NCBI RefSeq assembly: GCF_025766255.1
Contig: NW_026516957.1
Coordinates: 1-12,847 of the forward strand
Reading direction: 5' to 3'
From: Zychaea mexicana
Lineage: Eukaryota; Mucoromycota; Mucoromycetes; Mucorales; Lichtheimiaceae
Length of the DNA: 12,847 nucleotides
How positions within the stretch are numbered: the first letter of the stretch is position 1; every line of letters starts with the position of its first letter. The notes under the pieces are model-generated. The model saw only the letters and a list, made by a program, of their open reading frames with translations, ran no database searches and had not been told where the DNA came from. Made by a program: the position numbers and the translations under genes. Below, one piece after another: positions 1-8,314 of this stretch.

Positions 1-354
1 TGCTATTTTGCTGTCTTGCTCATCATGTTCTGGTAATTTGATTGGCCAAAACCCGGGGTCAGGCCGGGGTCGTCCGTCGCCACATGAACTGAAATCTCGG
101 GGTCATCGGGGTCACTCGTTATTATTGAGCTTTCAAAGGCAATTTACAGCAGCAACGCTGTATATACCGGGGGTATGCTCCAGGAACTTTCACAGATTGG
201 AATATAGTATACAAACATGCATAATAACCGCAGATGCCAATCCATTAATGAATTTTTCAGCTTAAAGAGTATAGAGCACCTTTGGCACAATGCACGACAA
301 CAGAATCTCATTTCATAAAATACCAATTTATTAAAGCATGCTAATACTATGCAC
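1..354. repeat. Left part of direct-repeat copy 1, interrupted by the hAT element
   Basis: Bases 1-118 match 5078-5195 at about 90 percent by eye, and bases about 218-354 match 5681-5822, with the last 60 bases nearly identical. The middle stretch (about 121-215) aligns poorly, and copy 2 carries about 400 extra bases there. The repeat continues on the far side of the hAT element at 3991, so this is one repeat split by an insertion. The window starts inside it, so its true left end is not visible. Short minus-strand open frames at 144-326 do not stay in frame with copy 2, so I see no gene here. Confidence 0.85.
347..354. repeat. Left target-site duplication CTATGCAC
   Basis: This 8-bp sequence is identical to 3983-3990 on the other side of the hAT element. 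The paralogous repeat copy has one CTATACAC at the matching place (5815-5822), which confirms that it is duplicated host sequence and not part of the transposon. Confidence 0.95.
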
Positions 355-366
355 TAAGGATCCTCA
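355..366. repeat. Left terminal inverted repeat of the hAT element
   Basis: TAAGGATCCTCA pairs with the reverse complement of 3971-3982 (TAAGGGTCCTCA), 11 of 12 positions. It lies directly inside the target duplication. Confidence 0.93.
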
Positions 367-480
367 TAGGAACCGAAGAACCGATCCAAAAGTCGGGTCG
401 GGTCGGTTCTGGTCGGGCCGGTTCCATGGAAGAACCGAACCGGAACCGACTCGGTTCTTTTTGGTTGGAACTGAGGAACC
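367..480. repeat. Left subterminal GAACCG/CGGTTC array
   Basis: Eight or so copies of GAACCG or its complement CGGTTC are packed into about 115 bases, mixed with GGGTCG pentamer-like runs, and much more GC-rich than the neighbouring DNA. The matching array sits at the other end of the element. In known hAT elements such clustered subterminal hexamers are transposase binding sites; that role is inferred here. Confidence 0.85.
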
Positions 481-757
481 GACTATAGATTCGTCGTGTC
501 ATTGCAACTAAATGCATTGACTGTGCAAGAATAATTGTTAATGGAGGGACGAGTGAAGTTGTGTTTTTCCGAGCGTAGGTTTATTTATTTCTTCTAAGAA
601 AAATCAATATGTTATATAACTTATATCTTTCTATTAAAAAAAGAAAGGTTGTGAAATGGGTGGAGTAAAAGAAAGTATGAAAAAGAAAGTGCAAAGACAA
701 GAGAAAAAGGACGGAGTTGGCAGGAACAAAGGAGAAAAGAGGAAAAGCCAAAAAATT

Positions 758-3196
758 TTAAGGGTACCAGGAGTTCAAAAGCATTAACTTTTTTATGGTT
801 TCCTCAGACAAACGATTGCGGGTGTACGGTAGCAAATGTCGAGCTGCCGAGAAAGAACGCTCAGAAGGAGTCGATGTTGCTGGCACCGCCAAGTATTGTG
901 CAGCCATGTTGCTTAAGTTCGGCCATTTCTGTGACTGGGACTCCCAGAAGATTAGCTCTGTGTGCTTGCCTGCTTCCACCATTGGCATCATCGGTTGTTC
1001 GCCAATGTATTCCTCTAATTCGTCTTGGCTTCGGTCGATCCGGTACAACGCATACATCTCCTGCAGCTGCTCGCTCACTTCGATATCGACATCCGCGCGA
1101 TCCTTGAACGTCGACCAGGTATCCCGGACAATTTGCTGGCTATACTCCTGCCATTCCCTTTCCCAGCCGCTCTTAGCCCACCAGACAAACTTCAGGCTAG
1201 GATCCATTGCAGTGGCGCACGCATAAACGTTGGATGTGTCAGTCTTGCCGTAATACTTTCGCAGCTTAACGAGACCGACTTCCGCTGCTTCGCACAGGTC
1301 GATGGGTGTGGATGGGCTGGTCTTATAGTCCTCAAGCCTGTCCATCAGATGGTTATAGCAAAGGATGGTGAGGTTGATGGTGGCATGCGACTTGCTGGCT
1401 GACAACCTCTTGGTCACTTTCTCGAACGGCTCAAGGAGAGCATGGATCTGCTTCAAGCGCTCCCATTCTTGTGCAGTCAACCTATACTGTGCCAGCGCCT
1501 CAGTGCACATTGCGTTGTAGCCAGCCTCGACCGCGATAGCCCGCGTGATCATTTCAAACGTCGAATTTCAACGAGTACGGACATCAGGAATGAGCTTGAG
1601 TTTGGGACAGCCTTCGTTGTTCAAGGTACGCAGGAACTTCTGTAAGCGTTGCGGTGACGATCTAAGGTAATAGATCAAAACCTGTTAATCACTTGAAAAA
1701 TAGTTTAATGCTTAATTAACTGATGACTACCTTATCTTGGTAACGCCTCTTCGTAGTTTGACCAGCACATTAGAGTTGGTAGGCATTTGTTCTTCGTCGT
1801 CGTCAACGATTTCTTCTTCTGGTGCCTGTGCTGAAAGACCAACTCGCAGGATATCCTGAACTGCCAAGTTAAGGACGTGTCCAACACAAGGGATATGATG
1901 GATGTCTTTGCGGAATGGCCTTGGTTTTATAAGTTGTTGGTGAGCACATAGTTTTTTATGAGTATCTTGGCAAAGCAGCATAATCCCAGTAACTTACCAA
2001 TCTTTCTCTTTCGCGCGTCGTTCGATTACGGTCATCATCTTGGTCATATTCGATGCGTTGTCACTCGTAATTGTGAAAAGCCTCGAACAAAGATCGAACT
2101 CATCTAAGACTTTCAAGAAGGCGTCGGCAAGGTTCTCTCCAGTATGTGGACCTTCCAAAGGCTGGAACCCTAGGCGAACTTCTTGCAGAGTCCACGTCGA
2201 TCTGCACATCCAGTGTGCTGTCACACCAAGAAATTCTTGCCGGAATGGGCTGGTCCAGCTGTCGACGGTGCAAGAAATTTTTGGCACGCTCTTGAGCAAG
2301 GCGGCGGTTTGTTCTTTGGCTCTGACGTATTCTTCGTCCAGCTATTTCAGTGAAAGTTAAGTATATGTCTGAATCCTTGTTTAACAAAACATGAAACGAA
2401 GTTTACCTTTCTCGACATACTGTCAGCATTCAAAAGCTTGACGGATTCTTGCGTAGGTGCTGATTGTGCCATGTAGAACAACTCCTGCAATTCTTCGCTT
2501 TCGGCCAAAGTAAATGGGAGCTTGCTCTTGACCAAAAATTTGACGAATTGTCGTTGGAAGGCGCCCTTTTCAAACGTACGCTTACGCTTAAATTCGACAT
2601 GCTGGTCCATTGGGCCGGCTTGGCGCTTGTTCCCCTGAACGTGCGGACCAGTTGTTTGCGTGATTCGATGGACATTCTTCAGGTGCTTCACAAGCCCAGA
2701 CGTATTACCTTGCTTTGCGTCGTACACCTTGTTGCAACCAGGCCGCTGGCACTTGATTTTCGGTTGACCGTTGATAGAGACGCGTTTGCCGTATTCATGA
2801 GTGAGAACCCAGCTGCTTACTGACTGCTTTTCTTTACCGCTCGTGTCAATGTTCGCGCCGTCACCGGCAAGCTGTGTGATTTCTTGGTGGTCGATCATGG
2901 AAGCGGAATCATCGAAGCACTCTTCATCAGTGTCCATTACATGCGAACCGACTGACGCCATGGAGACGTTGGATTGATCACGGGCTAGGGAAGGAGGAAC
3001 AAAACTTGATAACGAACGACTTGTGTTGGATAAGGACGAATTACGGCTGGACTCTCTCTATAAAATGGTACTATCATCAGCTGGTTGCAGGTGATATTGC
3101 ATATGATGGAGTATCCTAGATTAATCTTACGCGATCAGAAAGAGCACCACGAGCGTCGTCAGAGCTGGAGCCAACTGAGTAGTTTGGGTAGGTCAT
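758..3196 (-). pseudogene. hAT transposase, five exons, one premature stop
   Basis: This would be the enzyme that cuts and reinserts the element. Inferred exons (minus strand): 3131-3196, 2407-3057, 1998-2341, 1731-1919 and 758-1661. The introns of 73, 65, 78 and 69 nt all run GT to AG, and the joined frame has 718 codons. Seen in order: a serine-rich N-terminus; a BED zinc finger with C125, C130, H147 and H152; the first catalytic Asp in VDSW (D266); the second in TSDN (D333); the hAT CxxH motif (C365, H368); IRSSPQR (416-422); then RTR followed by TGA at codon 448 (plus 1568-1570), where hAT proteins normally have Trp (RTRWNS). The frame then continues to the hAT dimerisation region (about 663-717), with PATS-PSER-FS and a final LLNSWYP. 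The stop would remove the C-terminal 270 residues, so the product should be inactive. The first exon is supported by exact phase-0 splicing and an upstream TATA box; starting at the Met at 2961 is the alternative. Confidence 0.93.
1568..1570 (-). other. In-frame TGA at the conserved Trp of the transposase
   Basis: The minus-strand codon is TGA, between CGT and AAT in the frame that gives RTR and NSTFEM. One transition from TGG explains it (plus-strand C to T at 1568). I see no other stop or frameshift in the spliced model. Confidence 0.88.
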
Positions 3197-3297
3197 TGCG
3201 TTGGATGTGATATAAAAAGGTACGGATATAGAGTAGAATGGTTCAAGCTGTATGTAAGTAAATAGTTGAGTTATTTTGCCCAAAAATAAAGTTGTTG

Positions 3298-3305
3298 CTT
3301 TTATA
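3298..3305 (-). promoter_or_regulatory. TATA box of the hAT transposase gene
   Basis: TATAAAAG on the minus strand lies about 100 nt upstream of the proposed start codon at 3196. It lies well upstream of the next Met (2961), which supports the extra first exon. Confidence 0.6.
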
Positions 3306-3857
3306 CTTTCCATGACGCGTTGAGGATAATGATACCAAACGGCAGCTTCTCTTCAAATAGTGCTAAGTAATACCTCGCCTGTCATTTCCGTAAAAGGAAG
3401 TTTGTAGAAGTCAGCAGCATGCTGAGCTGTACCACTGCTGAGTGCGCGATTTTTGCTTTCAGTGTTCTTCCTTTAATCGTTCGTGTCCATTCGTTACTAG
3501 CAGTATAAGTATAATTAGCACTGCTGAGCACGCAGCGTTTAATGCTGCGAACCAAACCAAAGGCACGTCAAAATTCTCTTCTCAGCAATCTGTACACACG
3601 TCATTACACAATTGATACAGCAATCTTTTTTCCGGCATTCTCTGAAATTCCCCCACCAGATCAGCGATTAGAACACATTTCATACTTTAATTCAACAATC
3701 AACCACGCACGGTCATACTGTATATCCACAATTGAAATAAAACACATTTTCTATTCACAAATTTCGCTATGCACTACAATAATTACGCCTTCCCTTCGAT
3801 TCACGCGATTATCATTGTAATCTTGTGTAATTCCATCCCTCTTGAAATTGCAGTTGA

Positions 3858-3970
3858 AGAACTCGGTTCTACTCTCGGTTCTCGGGTCGGTTCTCGGGCC
3901 GGGTCGAGTCGGTTCTGATGTACATTGTGCTCGGGACGGTTCTGGCAGAGAACCGTCCCGGCCCGGCCCG
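3858..3970. repeat. Right subterminal CGGTTC array with a 12-bp hairpin
   Basis: At least five CGGTTC and one GAACCG occur in about 110 bases, mirroring the left array. Bases 3932-3943 and 3949-3960 form a perfect 12-bp inverted repeat (CGGGACGGTTCT and its complement) around a 5-nt spacer, ending about 10 bp from the terminal repeat. It is probably the transposase recognition region of this end. Confidence 0.85.
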
Positions 3971-3982
3971 TGAGGACCCTTA
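3971..3982. repeat. Right terminal inverted repeat of the hAT element
   Basis: TGAGGACCCTTA is the inverted partner of 355-366 with one mismatch, and it abuts the right target duplication. Confidence 0.93.
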
Positions 3983-3990
3983 CTATGCAC
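3983..3990. repeat. Right target-site duplication CTATGCAC
   Basis: It is identical to 347-354. The direct-repeat sequence resumes immediately after it, in register with copy 2 from 5823. Confidence 0.95.
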
Positions 3991-4870
3991 TCTCTATTAC
4001 TTCCTTACCTGCACATAAGCGTCACCACCACAGAGCTATCAGAAAAAACCAGCTTTGCTACGATTATCTCTATCATATGCTTCCCATCCGCATCTATAAA
4101 ACAACGGGATATTGCTATGTCTGGATCCTTGTCGTACTAATGACTTGCTTGAAGCACCTCTTACATATAATCCGCACGTTCTTTTCACCGCTGTTGCTCG
4201 TCGTAAAGACATGGTAGAGACACCAGACCATCATCGTCACGCCAGTCAACTCGTCCTTATTCTACTGCAGTAAACGGTTCGTTATTTGGAGTACTGGATG
4301 GTGAGATATCGTCGTGCGTGAATCGCTCCTTTTTTTGGCTGACTTTGGTGTATATATATGATCCACTATAAAATGCACGCGTACCGTTCATGGCTGTTGC
4401 TCGTTGACATGATATGGTAGAGACATCAGACCACCAGCGTCACGTTCGCCTGCTCGTCCTTATTCTGGCAAACTAAGCGGCTCGTTATTTGGAGTACTGG
4501 ATAGTGAGATATCGTCATGCAGGAATTGCTGCCTTTTTGTTTTGCCAGTTTACCTGAGAAATAAAAAGAATAGACACGTACCGCCATGGCTGATGCCCCT
4601 TGTAGAAAGTTAATGGCATATACTCGACGTTTTCACCTTGTTATTCGCAACCTCGTATACCGTAAAAAAGAAAAGCGGCCTGTACTGTGCAGGCTGGTGC
4701 AAGGTTTGCTGCTTTATGTTGTGGTCATGCTGTGATGCAGGCAAGTCAATGGTATTGTAATTAACTTTGCCCGTTATTATTATCGGGTGCCGTAGCTTCC
4801 GTTTGTTGTAACAGTTGTTGCTGTAGTGCTGCTATTGCTACTGGAGTACGTTGCCGCACTCGTCAAATGT
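3991..4870. repeat. Right part of direct-repeat copy 1
   Basis: It is colinear with 5823-6645 of copy 2. Shared blocks include CCAGCTTTGCTA, TGGATCCTTGT, TAATCCGCAC, GTTGCTCGT, GAGATATCGTCGTG, AGAATAGACAC and GCTCGTCAA-type ends. Identity is patchy, perhaps 70 percent by eye with many small indels. No gene is supported; short plus-strand frames at 3918-4217 run across the transposon boundary and are chance. The 3' end is set where alignment with copy 2 fades, so it is approximate. Confidence 0.8.
4192..4597. repeat. Nested tandem duplication (two units of about 203 bp) in copy 1
   Basis: Unit 1 begins with TGTTGCTCG at 4192 and unit 2 with TGTTGCTCG at 4395. Each continues with a GTAGAGACA block, CTCGTCCTTATTCT, TCGTTATTTGGAGTACTGGAT and GAGATATCGTC at matching offsets. 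The same two-unit layout occurs in copy 2 near 6039 and 6232. Confidence 0.82.
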
Positions 4871-5077
4871 CTATAGTTTCAGCAATTGCTAGTAATAAAA
4901 GACAGTAGACCATTGACCATTACAAAGCCACGATTCTTCCAGCAAATGAACATCCCTTGAATAAGATACCTTTTTTTTGTAAGCGTCCTTGCTTTAATAT
5001 ATATTAAAAAAACGGGCAGCAAGCGAGTGTGCTATAGAAGAACAAAAAAAAGTAAAAAAAAGAGGAGCTGGTTCTCC
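4871..5077. other. Spacer between the two direct-repeat copies
   Basis: This AT-rich DNA has several T or A homopolymer runs (for example 4972-4979 and 5046-5061) and TATATATTAAAA near 5000. There is no open frame of note and no clear match elsewhere in the window. It could be the tail of copy 1 that has diverged from, or been lost in, copy 2. Confidence 0.5.
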
Positions 5078-5188
5078 TGCTATTTTGCTGTCTTGCTCAT
5101 CACGTTCTGGTAATTTGATTGGCTAAATCCCGGGGTCAGTCCGGGGTCATTCGTCGCCACTTGAATTGAAATGTCGGGGTCATCGGGG

Positions 5189-5569
5189 TCACTCATTTTC
5201 GCTGTGGCGACTTCGTCGCCACACCGAAAATGATTCTAGGCCCCTAAACCCGTTGCGCTTACACGCCCTTCTTTTCAGCCTATCGAGTGCCTTAATGCCC
5301 CACAATGTCCTATGTTCATCAGTAACGTAGCTGCTGGACATCTGGCCAATGCAGCAGTAAGATCTGTTGGATCGCTTGAACAAAGTGGTTGCAACTGTGT
5401 GTGTAAGCAAGAAGCCTACGTAACTGCGGAAATGCTGCTGTTCCTGTTTTTTTTCACAAGCATCTGAACTCACAACTACAAGCTCTAACGACGACGTATT
5501 CGATACAACTTGATGCTGATGTTCTCTTTTCAATGATTCCACTCTCAACTGGGGAAATGCAGTGTCTCT
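5189..5569 (-). CDS. Hypothetical open frame inside the copy-2-specific segment
   Basis: A minus-strand frame stays open for about 125 codons and ends in a TGA at 5189-5191. It has no ATG near its upstream end; the first in-frame ATG lies deep inside (before the peptide SSSYVTDEH). It could be an exon, since TTTCCCCAG just upstream of the TTG at 5548 resembles a splice acceptor, or it could be chance. The C-terminal half is strongly basic (RLKRRACKRNGFRG), and the last residues (WRRSRHSENE) are encoded by one arm and loop of the 5193-5233 hairpin. It covers nearly all of the segment missing from copy 1. I do not recognise the protein, and coding status is doubtful. Confidence 0.25.
   Translation of the reverse strand, partial: RDTAFPQLRVESLKREHQHQVVSNTSSLELVVVSSDACEKKQEQQHFRSYVGFLLTHTVATTLFKRSNRSYCCIGQMSSSYVTDEHRTLWGIKALDRLKRRACKRNGFRGLESFSVWRRSRHSENE
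5193..5233. repeat. Long near-perfect hairpin at a repeat breakpoint
   Basis: Arms 5193-5211 and 5215-5233 (19 nt) pair with a single C-C mismatch around a TTC loop. The hairpin begins where homology between the two repeat copies ends (118 in copy 1, 5195 in copy 2). It may mark the end of an inserted segment or a foldback that promoted rearrangement. Confidence 0.8.
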
Positions 5570-6038
5570 TAGTCAGGAAATACACAGACCGGTCATTTTT
5601 ATTCTATAGTATCTCCTTCATCATTATAGCAACAGCGGATATTTCACTCATCAGCTTCCACTAAGTGAAGTTTCATATACTAATATGCAACAGAACCGCA
5701 GATACCACATTTGCTAATGTATTTTCAAGCTTGAAGCATATGGAGCTGTTTTTGCATATCAAACGACAACAGAATCTCATTTCATGAAATACCAGTTTAT
5801 TAAAGCATGCTAATACTATACACTCAAAAAATGCTATTGTTTCCTTACCTGAAGATAACCACCACTTCCACACCGCAATAAAAAAAGGAACCAGCTTTGC
5901 TATCTTTATATCCTTGGTATCCTTCTCTTCCTCACCTGTGTAATAATGAGATACCACCATGCCTGGATCCTTGTACTAGTACTCATTTGCTTGAAGCCGC
6001 TCTTGCTCTAAAAATAATCCGCACACTCCTTTCACCTC

Positions 6039-6430
6039 TGTTGCTCGTTGACATGACGTGCTAGAAACACCAAACTGCCATCGTCGCCTTTGTCCGCACG
6101 TCCTTATCCAGCCGCTGTAAACCAATGGTTATTTATATTATTCCATGGTGAGATATCGTCGTGTGTGAATCGCAACTTTTTAGCTGAATTTGGCGTATAT
6201 AGATGATCCACTATATAATACACGTGTACCATTGCTGCTCGTGCTCGTGGATAAGAGTTGCTAGAGACACCGGACCCGTATCGTCGCGTTTGTCAGCCCG
6301 TCCTTATTTTTTTTCTGTCACAGTAAACGGAACGTTAATTGGAGTACTCAATGGTGATATATAGCCGTGTGCGAATAGCTGCTTTTTTTTGCCAGTTTGC
6401 CTAATTAAAAAGAATAGACACTTACGGTCA
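6039..6430. repeat. Nested tandem duplication (two units of about 195 bp) in copy 2
   Basis: Unit starts near 6039 (TGTTGCTCGTTG) and 6232 each carry an AGAAACACC/AGAGACACC block, a GTCCTTATC/TTATT block and a GGTGATATA/GGTGAGATATCG block, in the same order as the copy 1 units at 4192 and 4395. Confidence 0.72.
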
Positions 6431-6645
6431 AAAGAAGAAAACCGGCCTTAACTTTGCGGACTGCTGCAAGTTTTACTGTGCTTGTGTTGTTGTCATGTCG
6501 AGATACTCGCAGGTCATTCAACTGGCAATTTCATTATTCCAATTAGTTGTAACGGCAGAGATGTTGCGTCCGTTTGTTGTAAAGTTTGTTGCTAGAGTGC
6601 TGCTGTTGCTGCTGATGTATGTTGCTGCTCTCGTCAATAACAATG

Positions 6646-7420
6646 CTGCGGCAGTTGTTACTACAAAGGAAAACACAATAAAAAAGTGGCCGAGTCCATC
6701 CACAGTAGGAACAAAGAATCCACTGAGACAAAGACTATGTGCTCTTTAGTATCATATACGTAAAATACAATAGCCATTCCAGTGCTGAATTTTGTAGAAA
6801 ATGTTCAAAGTACCTGATGAGGGCCAAGCAAAGAAGAAAACGACGCCGGACAGAGTTGACGTTAGCAACACAGAAATAAAGAGCTTGGTCCTGGGATCAT
6901 AAGATCATAGCAAAATGAAGGACAGAGACCAGGCCGTTGTCAGAGATGCAATTCATTTGAGGGCCGTTCAAAGGTGTTGAAAAAAAAGTGCGAGATGCGT
7001 AATATTCGAGTGTTGAGAATAAAGAAAGCGTATAGGACAAGTGTTGCTCGAGTGGTGACTGAAAGGAACGTGAGATGCGGCAAAGCTGAATTCAATGGAG
7101 CGTGTGTGAGTTGGCAATTGAGCAGGTCCAGTGTTGGAATGGCGGCGAGCAGTACGTAATAAAAAAAACAAGTAGAGCAAAAAGAAGTAATAAAAAGTGA
7201 AAGAGCGAAAGAGATGCAGAAGAGACCTTTCGTAAAATAAAATTTTTCTTTGGGGAGCGCTGCACCTTCGGCTTTACCAAACGCGGTGCTTATCGGTCGC
7301 CCCTTTTCGCCTTGCCTTGCCGTTTTCCCACGTTCCTTCTGCCTCTGCCTTGCCATCGTTTTTTTTTTCATCTGAGCTTGTCATCGATACTTCTTTGCTA
7401 ATCCCTTTTTAGAAAATTTT
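6646..7420. other. No supported gene; AT-rich spacer
   Basis: Several short frames exist on both strands; the longest is on the minus strand at 6940-7371 (143 codons) with a hydrophobic middle. None shows a recognisable domain, a convincing promoter or splice support, and overlapping frames of similar length exist on both strands. A GT-AG pair at 6749-6797 with a GCTGAAT branch-like site was examined, but splicing there creates an immediate stop. Homopolymer A and T runs are frequent. Confidence 0.5.
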
Positions 7421-7693
7421 GGTCATCGCCTCTGGTCATCGTGCACCCTTTTGGAAATTTTTGGTCATCGCTCCTATCTCCACTGGTCATCGCCCCTAGT
7501 CATCGCCTCCCCCTTTCGGTCACTGCTGGTCATCGCCTCTGGTCATCGCCTCTCCCTTTCGGTCACCACCAGGCCTTCCCTCTAGTCTTCTGGTCATCGC
7601 CTTCCCCCCGTTCTTGCAAATGCTCCCCCCCACCACTGTTTCCTTTTGGGAAAAATCTAGTCAAATAAAGTTTTGGTCACTGTTTGGTCACTG
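7421..7693. repeat. Degenerate GGTCATCG minisatellite
   Basis: GGTCATCG occurs at 7421, 7434, 7463, 7485, 7528, 7541 and 7592, with the variant AGTCATCG at 7498. Related GGTCAC words occur at 7518, 7561, 7675 and 7686. Higher-order units are visible: a GAAA-TTTT-GGTCATCG block appears twice (7412-7428 and 7453-7470), and CCCTTTCGGTCAC appears twice (7511-7523 and 7554-7566). It is pyrimidine-rich on the plus strand. Open frames across it are a by-product of the repeat. Confidence 0.8.
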
Positions 7694-8314
7694 TCATTTC
7701 ACTTTTCCCTGCTTAGATGTGTCCGACATAGGTTTATGATCATTGAATGAGCTTGCCCAATTGTTTGCTAATGCCGATCGAGAACAAATTCGAGGTGGAA
7801 GAGTTAGATGCTGGTTTATTTATACCACGAGTGTGATGCCATCCAGTTGTTGAACGCATTGTCGCCGTCGTGCTGTGGCCTCACCCGATCCATTGGCCCT
7901 CGTTCTTACTGCTACAGTCACTGAAAAGAAAATGAGTGCATGCCTTTTTACGACGGACGTTGAATCCTTGCTTACAAACGGTTTACTGGTTTCCAATCGC
8001 TTGTCGGATAGTGTTGTGTCAAGTATCAAAAAGAGTTATAAAGTAGACCTGGGTAATTTTTGAGTAAAAGAGAAAGGCGAAAAATAGAACCAAGCATCTT
8101 TTTATATGAGCCACCACGAAATTGACTGTCTACTGCCTTTACCTCGCCCATCATGACCTTTTTACACACAACCACCTGCTTTCTATTCAAGCATCCCACC
8201 CAGCCTTTTTTTCATACAGAATACCCAAGAATAACACCCCACCTCCCACCAATACAAATAAACATATATACACAATGAACAGATACTAGTAGTATTTTTT
8301 TTTAAATTTTTTTA
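7694..8314. other. Ambiguous open stretches, no supported gene
   Basis: Between 7735 and 8063 all three plus frames have open pieces with plausible composition. The last ends at TGA 8061-8063 with a peptide SACLFTTDVESLLTNGLL and no ATG-led full frame; its first in-frame ATG is near 7932. This may be the 3' end of a decayed or spliced gene, but two frame changes would be needed and I see no clean introns. From 8064 to 8314 the DNA is C- and T-rich, then A/T homopolymer, and appears to be the 3' flank of the minus-strand gene that follows. Confidence 0.4.

Larger units (their letters stand above)
355..3982 (-). mobile_element. Complete hAT-superfamily DNA transposon, 3,628 bp
   Basis: The element is bounded by 12-bp terminal inverted repeats (TAAGGATCCTCA at the left, the complement of TAAGGGTCCTCA at the right, one mismatch). 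It is flanked by an exact 8-bp duplication, CTATGCAC, at 347-354 and 3983-3990. An 8-bp target duplication is the known hAT signature. The homologous repeat copy at 5078-6645 has a single uninterrupted CTATACAC at 5815-5822, which is the empty site. The element encodes a BED-finger hAT transposase on the minus strand. Both ends carry dense GAACCG/CGGTTC motifs. Bases 481-757 hold the gene's 3' flank, including overlapping minus-strand AATAAA signals near 580-589. Bases 3306-3857 hold no supported gene; the near-repeat CACTGCTGAG occurs twice, near 3431-3447 and 3518-3535. Confidence 0.96.
5078..6645. repeat. Direct-repeat copy 2 (empty hAT site)
   Basis: It starts at TGCTATTTTGCTG like base 1 and follows copy 1 to about GCTCTCGTCAATAAC. 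It lacks the hAT element: CTATACAC at 5815-5822 is the unfilled target. It has about 400 extra bases (about 5197-5600) absent from copy 1. The nested tandem units begin near 6039 and 6232. Direct orientation and near adjacency indicate a tandem duplication, or neighbouring copies of one family. No transposase, reverse transcriptase or other element gene is visible in it. A minus-strand frame at 5673-5960 is not kept in frame in copy 1. Confidence 0.8.

Noticed and set aside
795..1402. Plus-strand open frames of 77-143 codons
   Set aside because: They are antisense shadows of the hAT transposase C-terminal exon, which has clear family motifs on the minus strand.
2040..2823. Plus-strand and alternative minus-strand frames in the transposase middle
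   Set aside because: They overlap exons whose frame gives the BED finger, VDSW and TSDN motifs; the alternatives show no motif.
3542..3820. Plus-strand 92-codon frame in the transposon 5' region
   Set aside because: It is AT-rich with low-information composition, no promoter, no motif, and lies inside the noncoding part of the hAT element.
1..6645. Long terminal repeats of a retrotransposon
   Set aside because: The two direct copies are nearly adjacent, with about 200 bp between them once the hAT element is set aside, and there is no reverse transcriptase, primer-binding site or polypurine tract.
6749..6797. Possible intron joining two plus-strand open pieces (6495-6749 and 6801 onward)
   Set aside because: GT and AG ends are present, but the splice creates an immediate stop, and the upstream piece lies in repeat copy 2.
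6940..7371. Minus-strand 143-codon frame with hydrophobic middle
   Set aside because: Several frames of similar quality overlap on both strands, and I see no TATA, splice or domain support.
7441..7668. Plus-strand 75-codon Pro/Ser/His-rich frame
   Set aside because: It is a translation of the GGTCATCG minisatellite and has no independent support.
7421..7693. CRISPR-like array
   Set aside because: The repeats are short, irregular and degenerate with no constant spacers, and the genome is eukaryotic.
7854..8063. Plus-strand frame ending in a plausible peptide
   Set aside because: It has no ATG at its beginning (the long form relies on GTG), and the adjacent frames are equally plausible; it is kept only as an ambiguous region.
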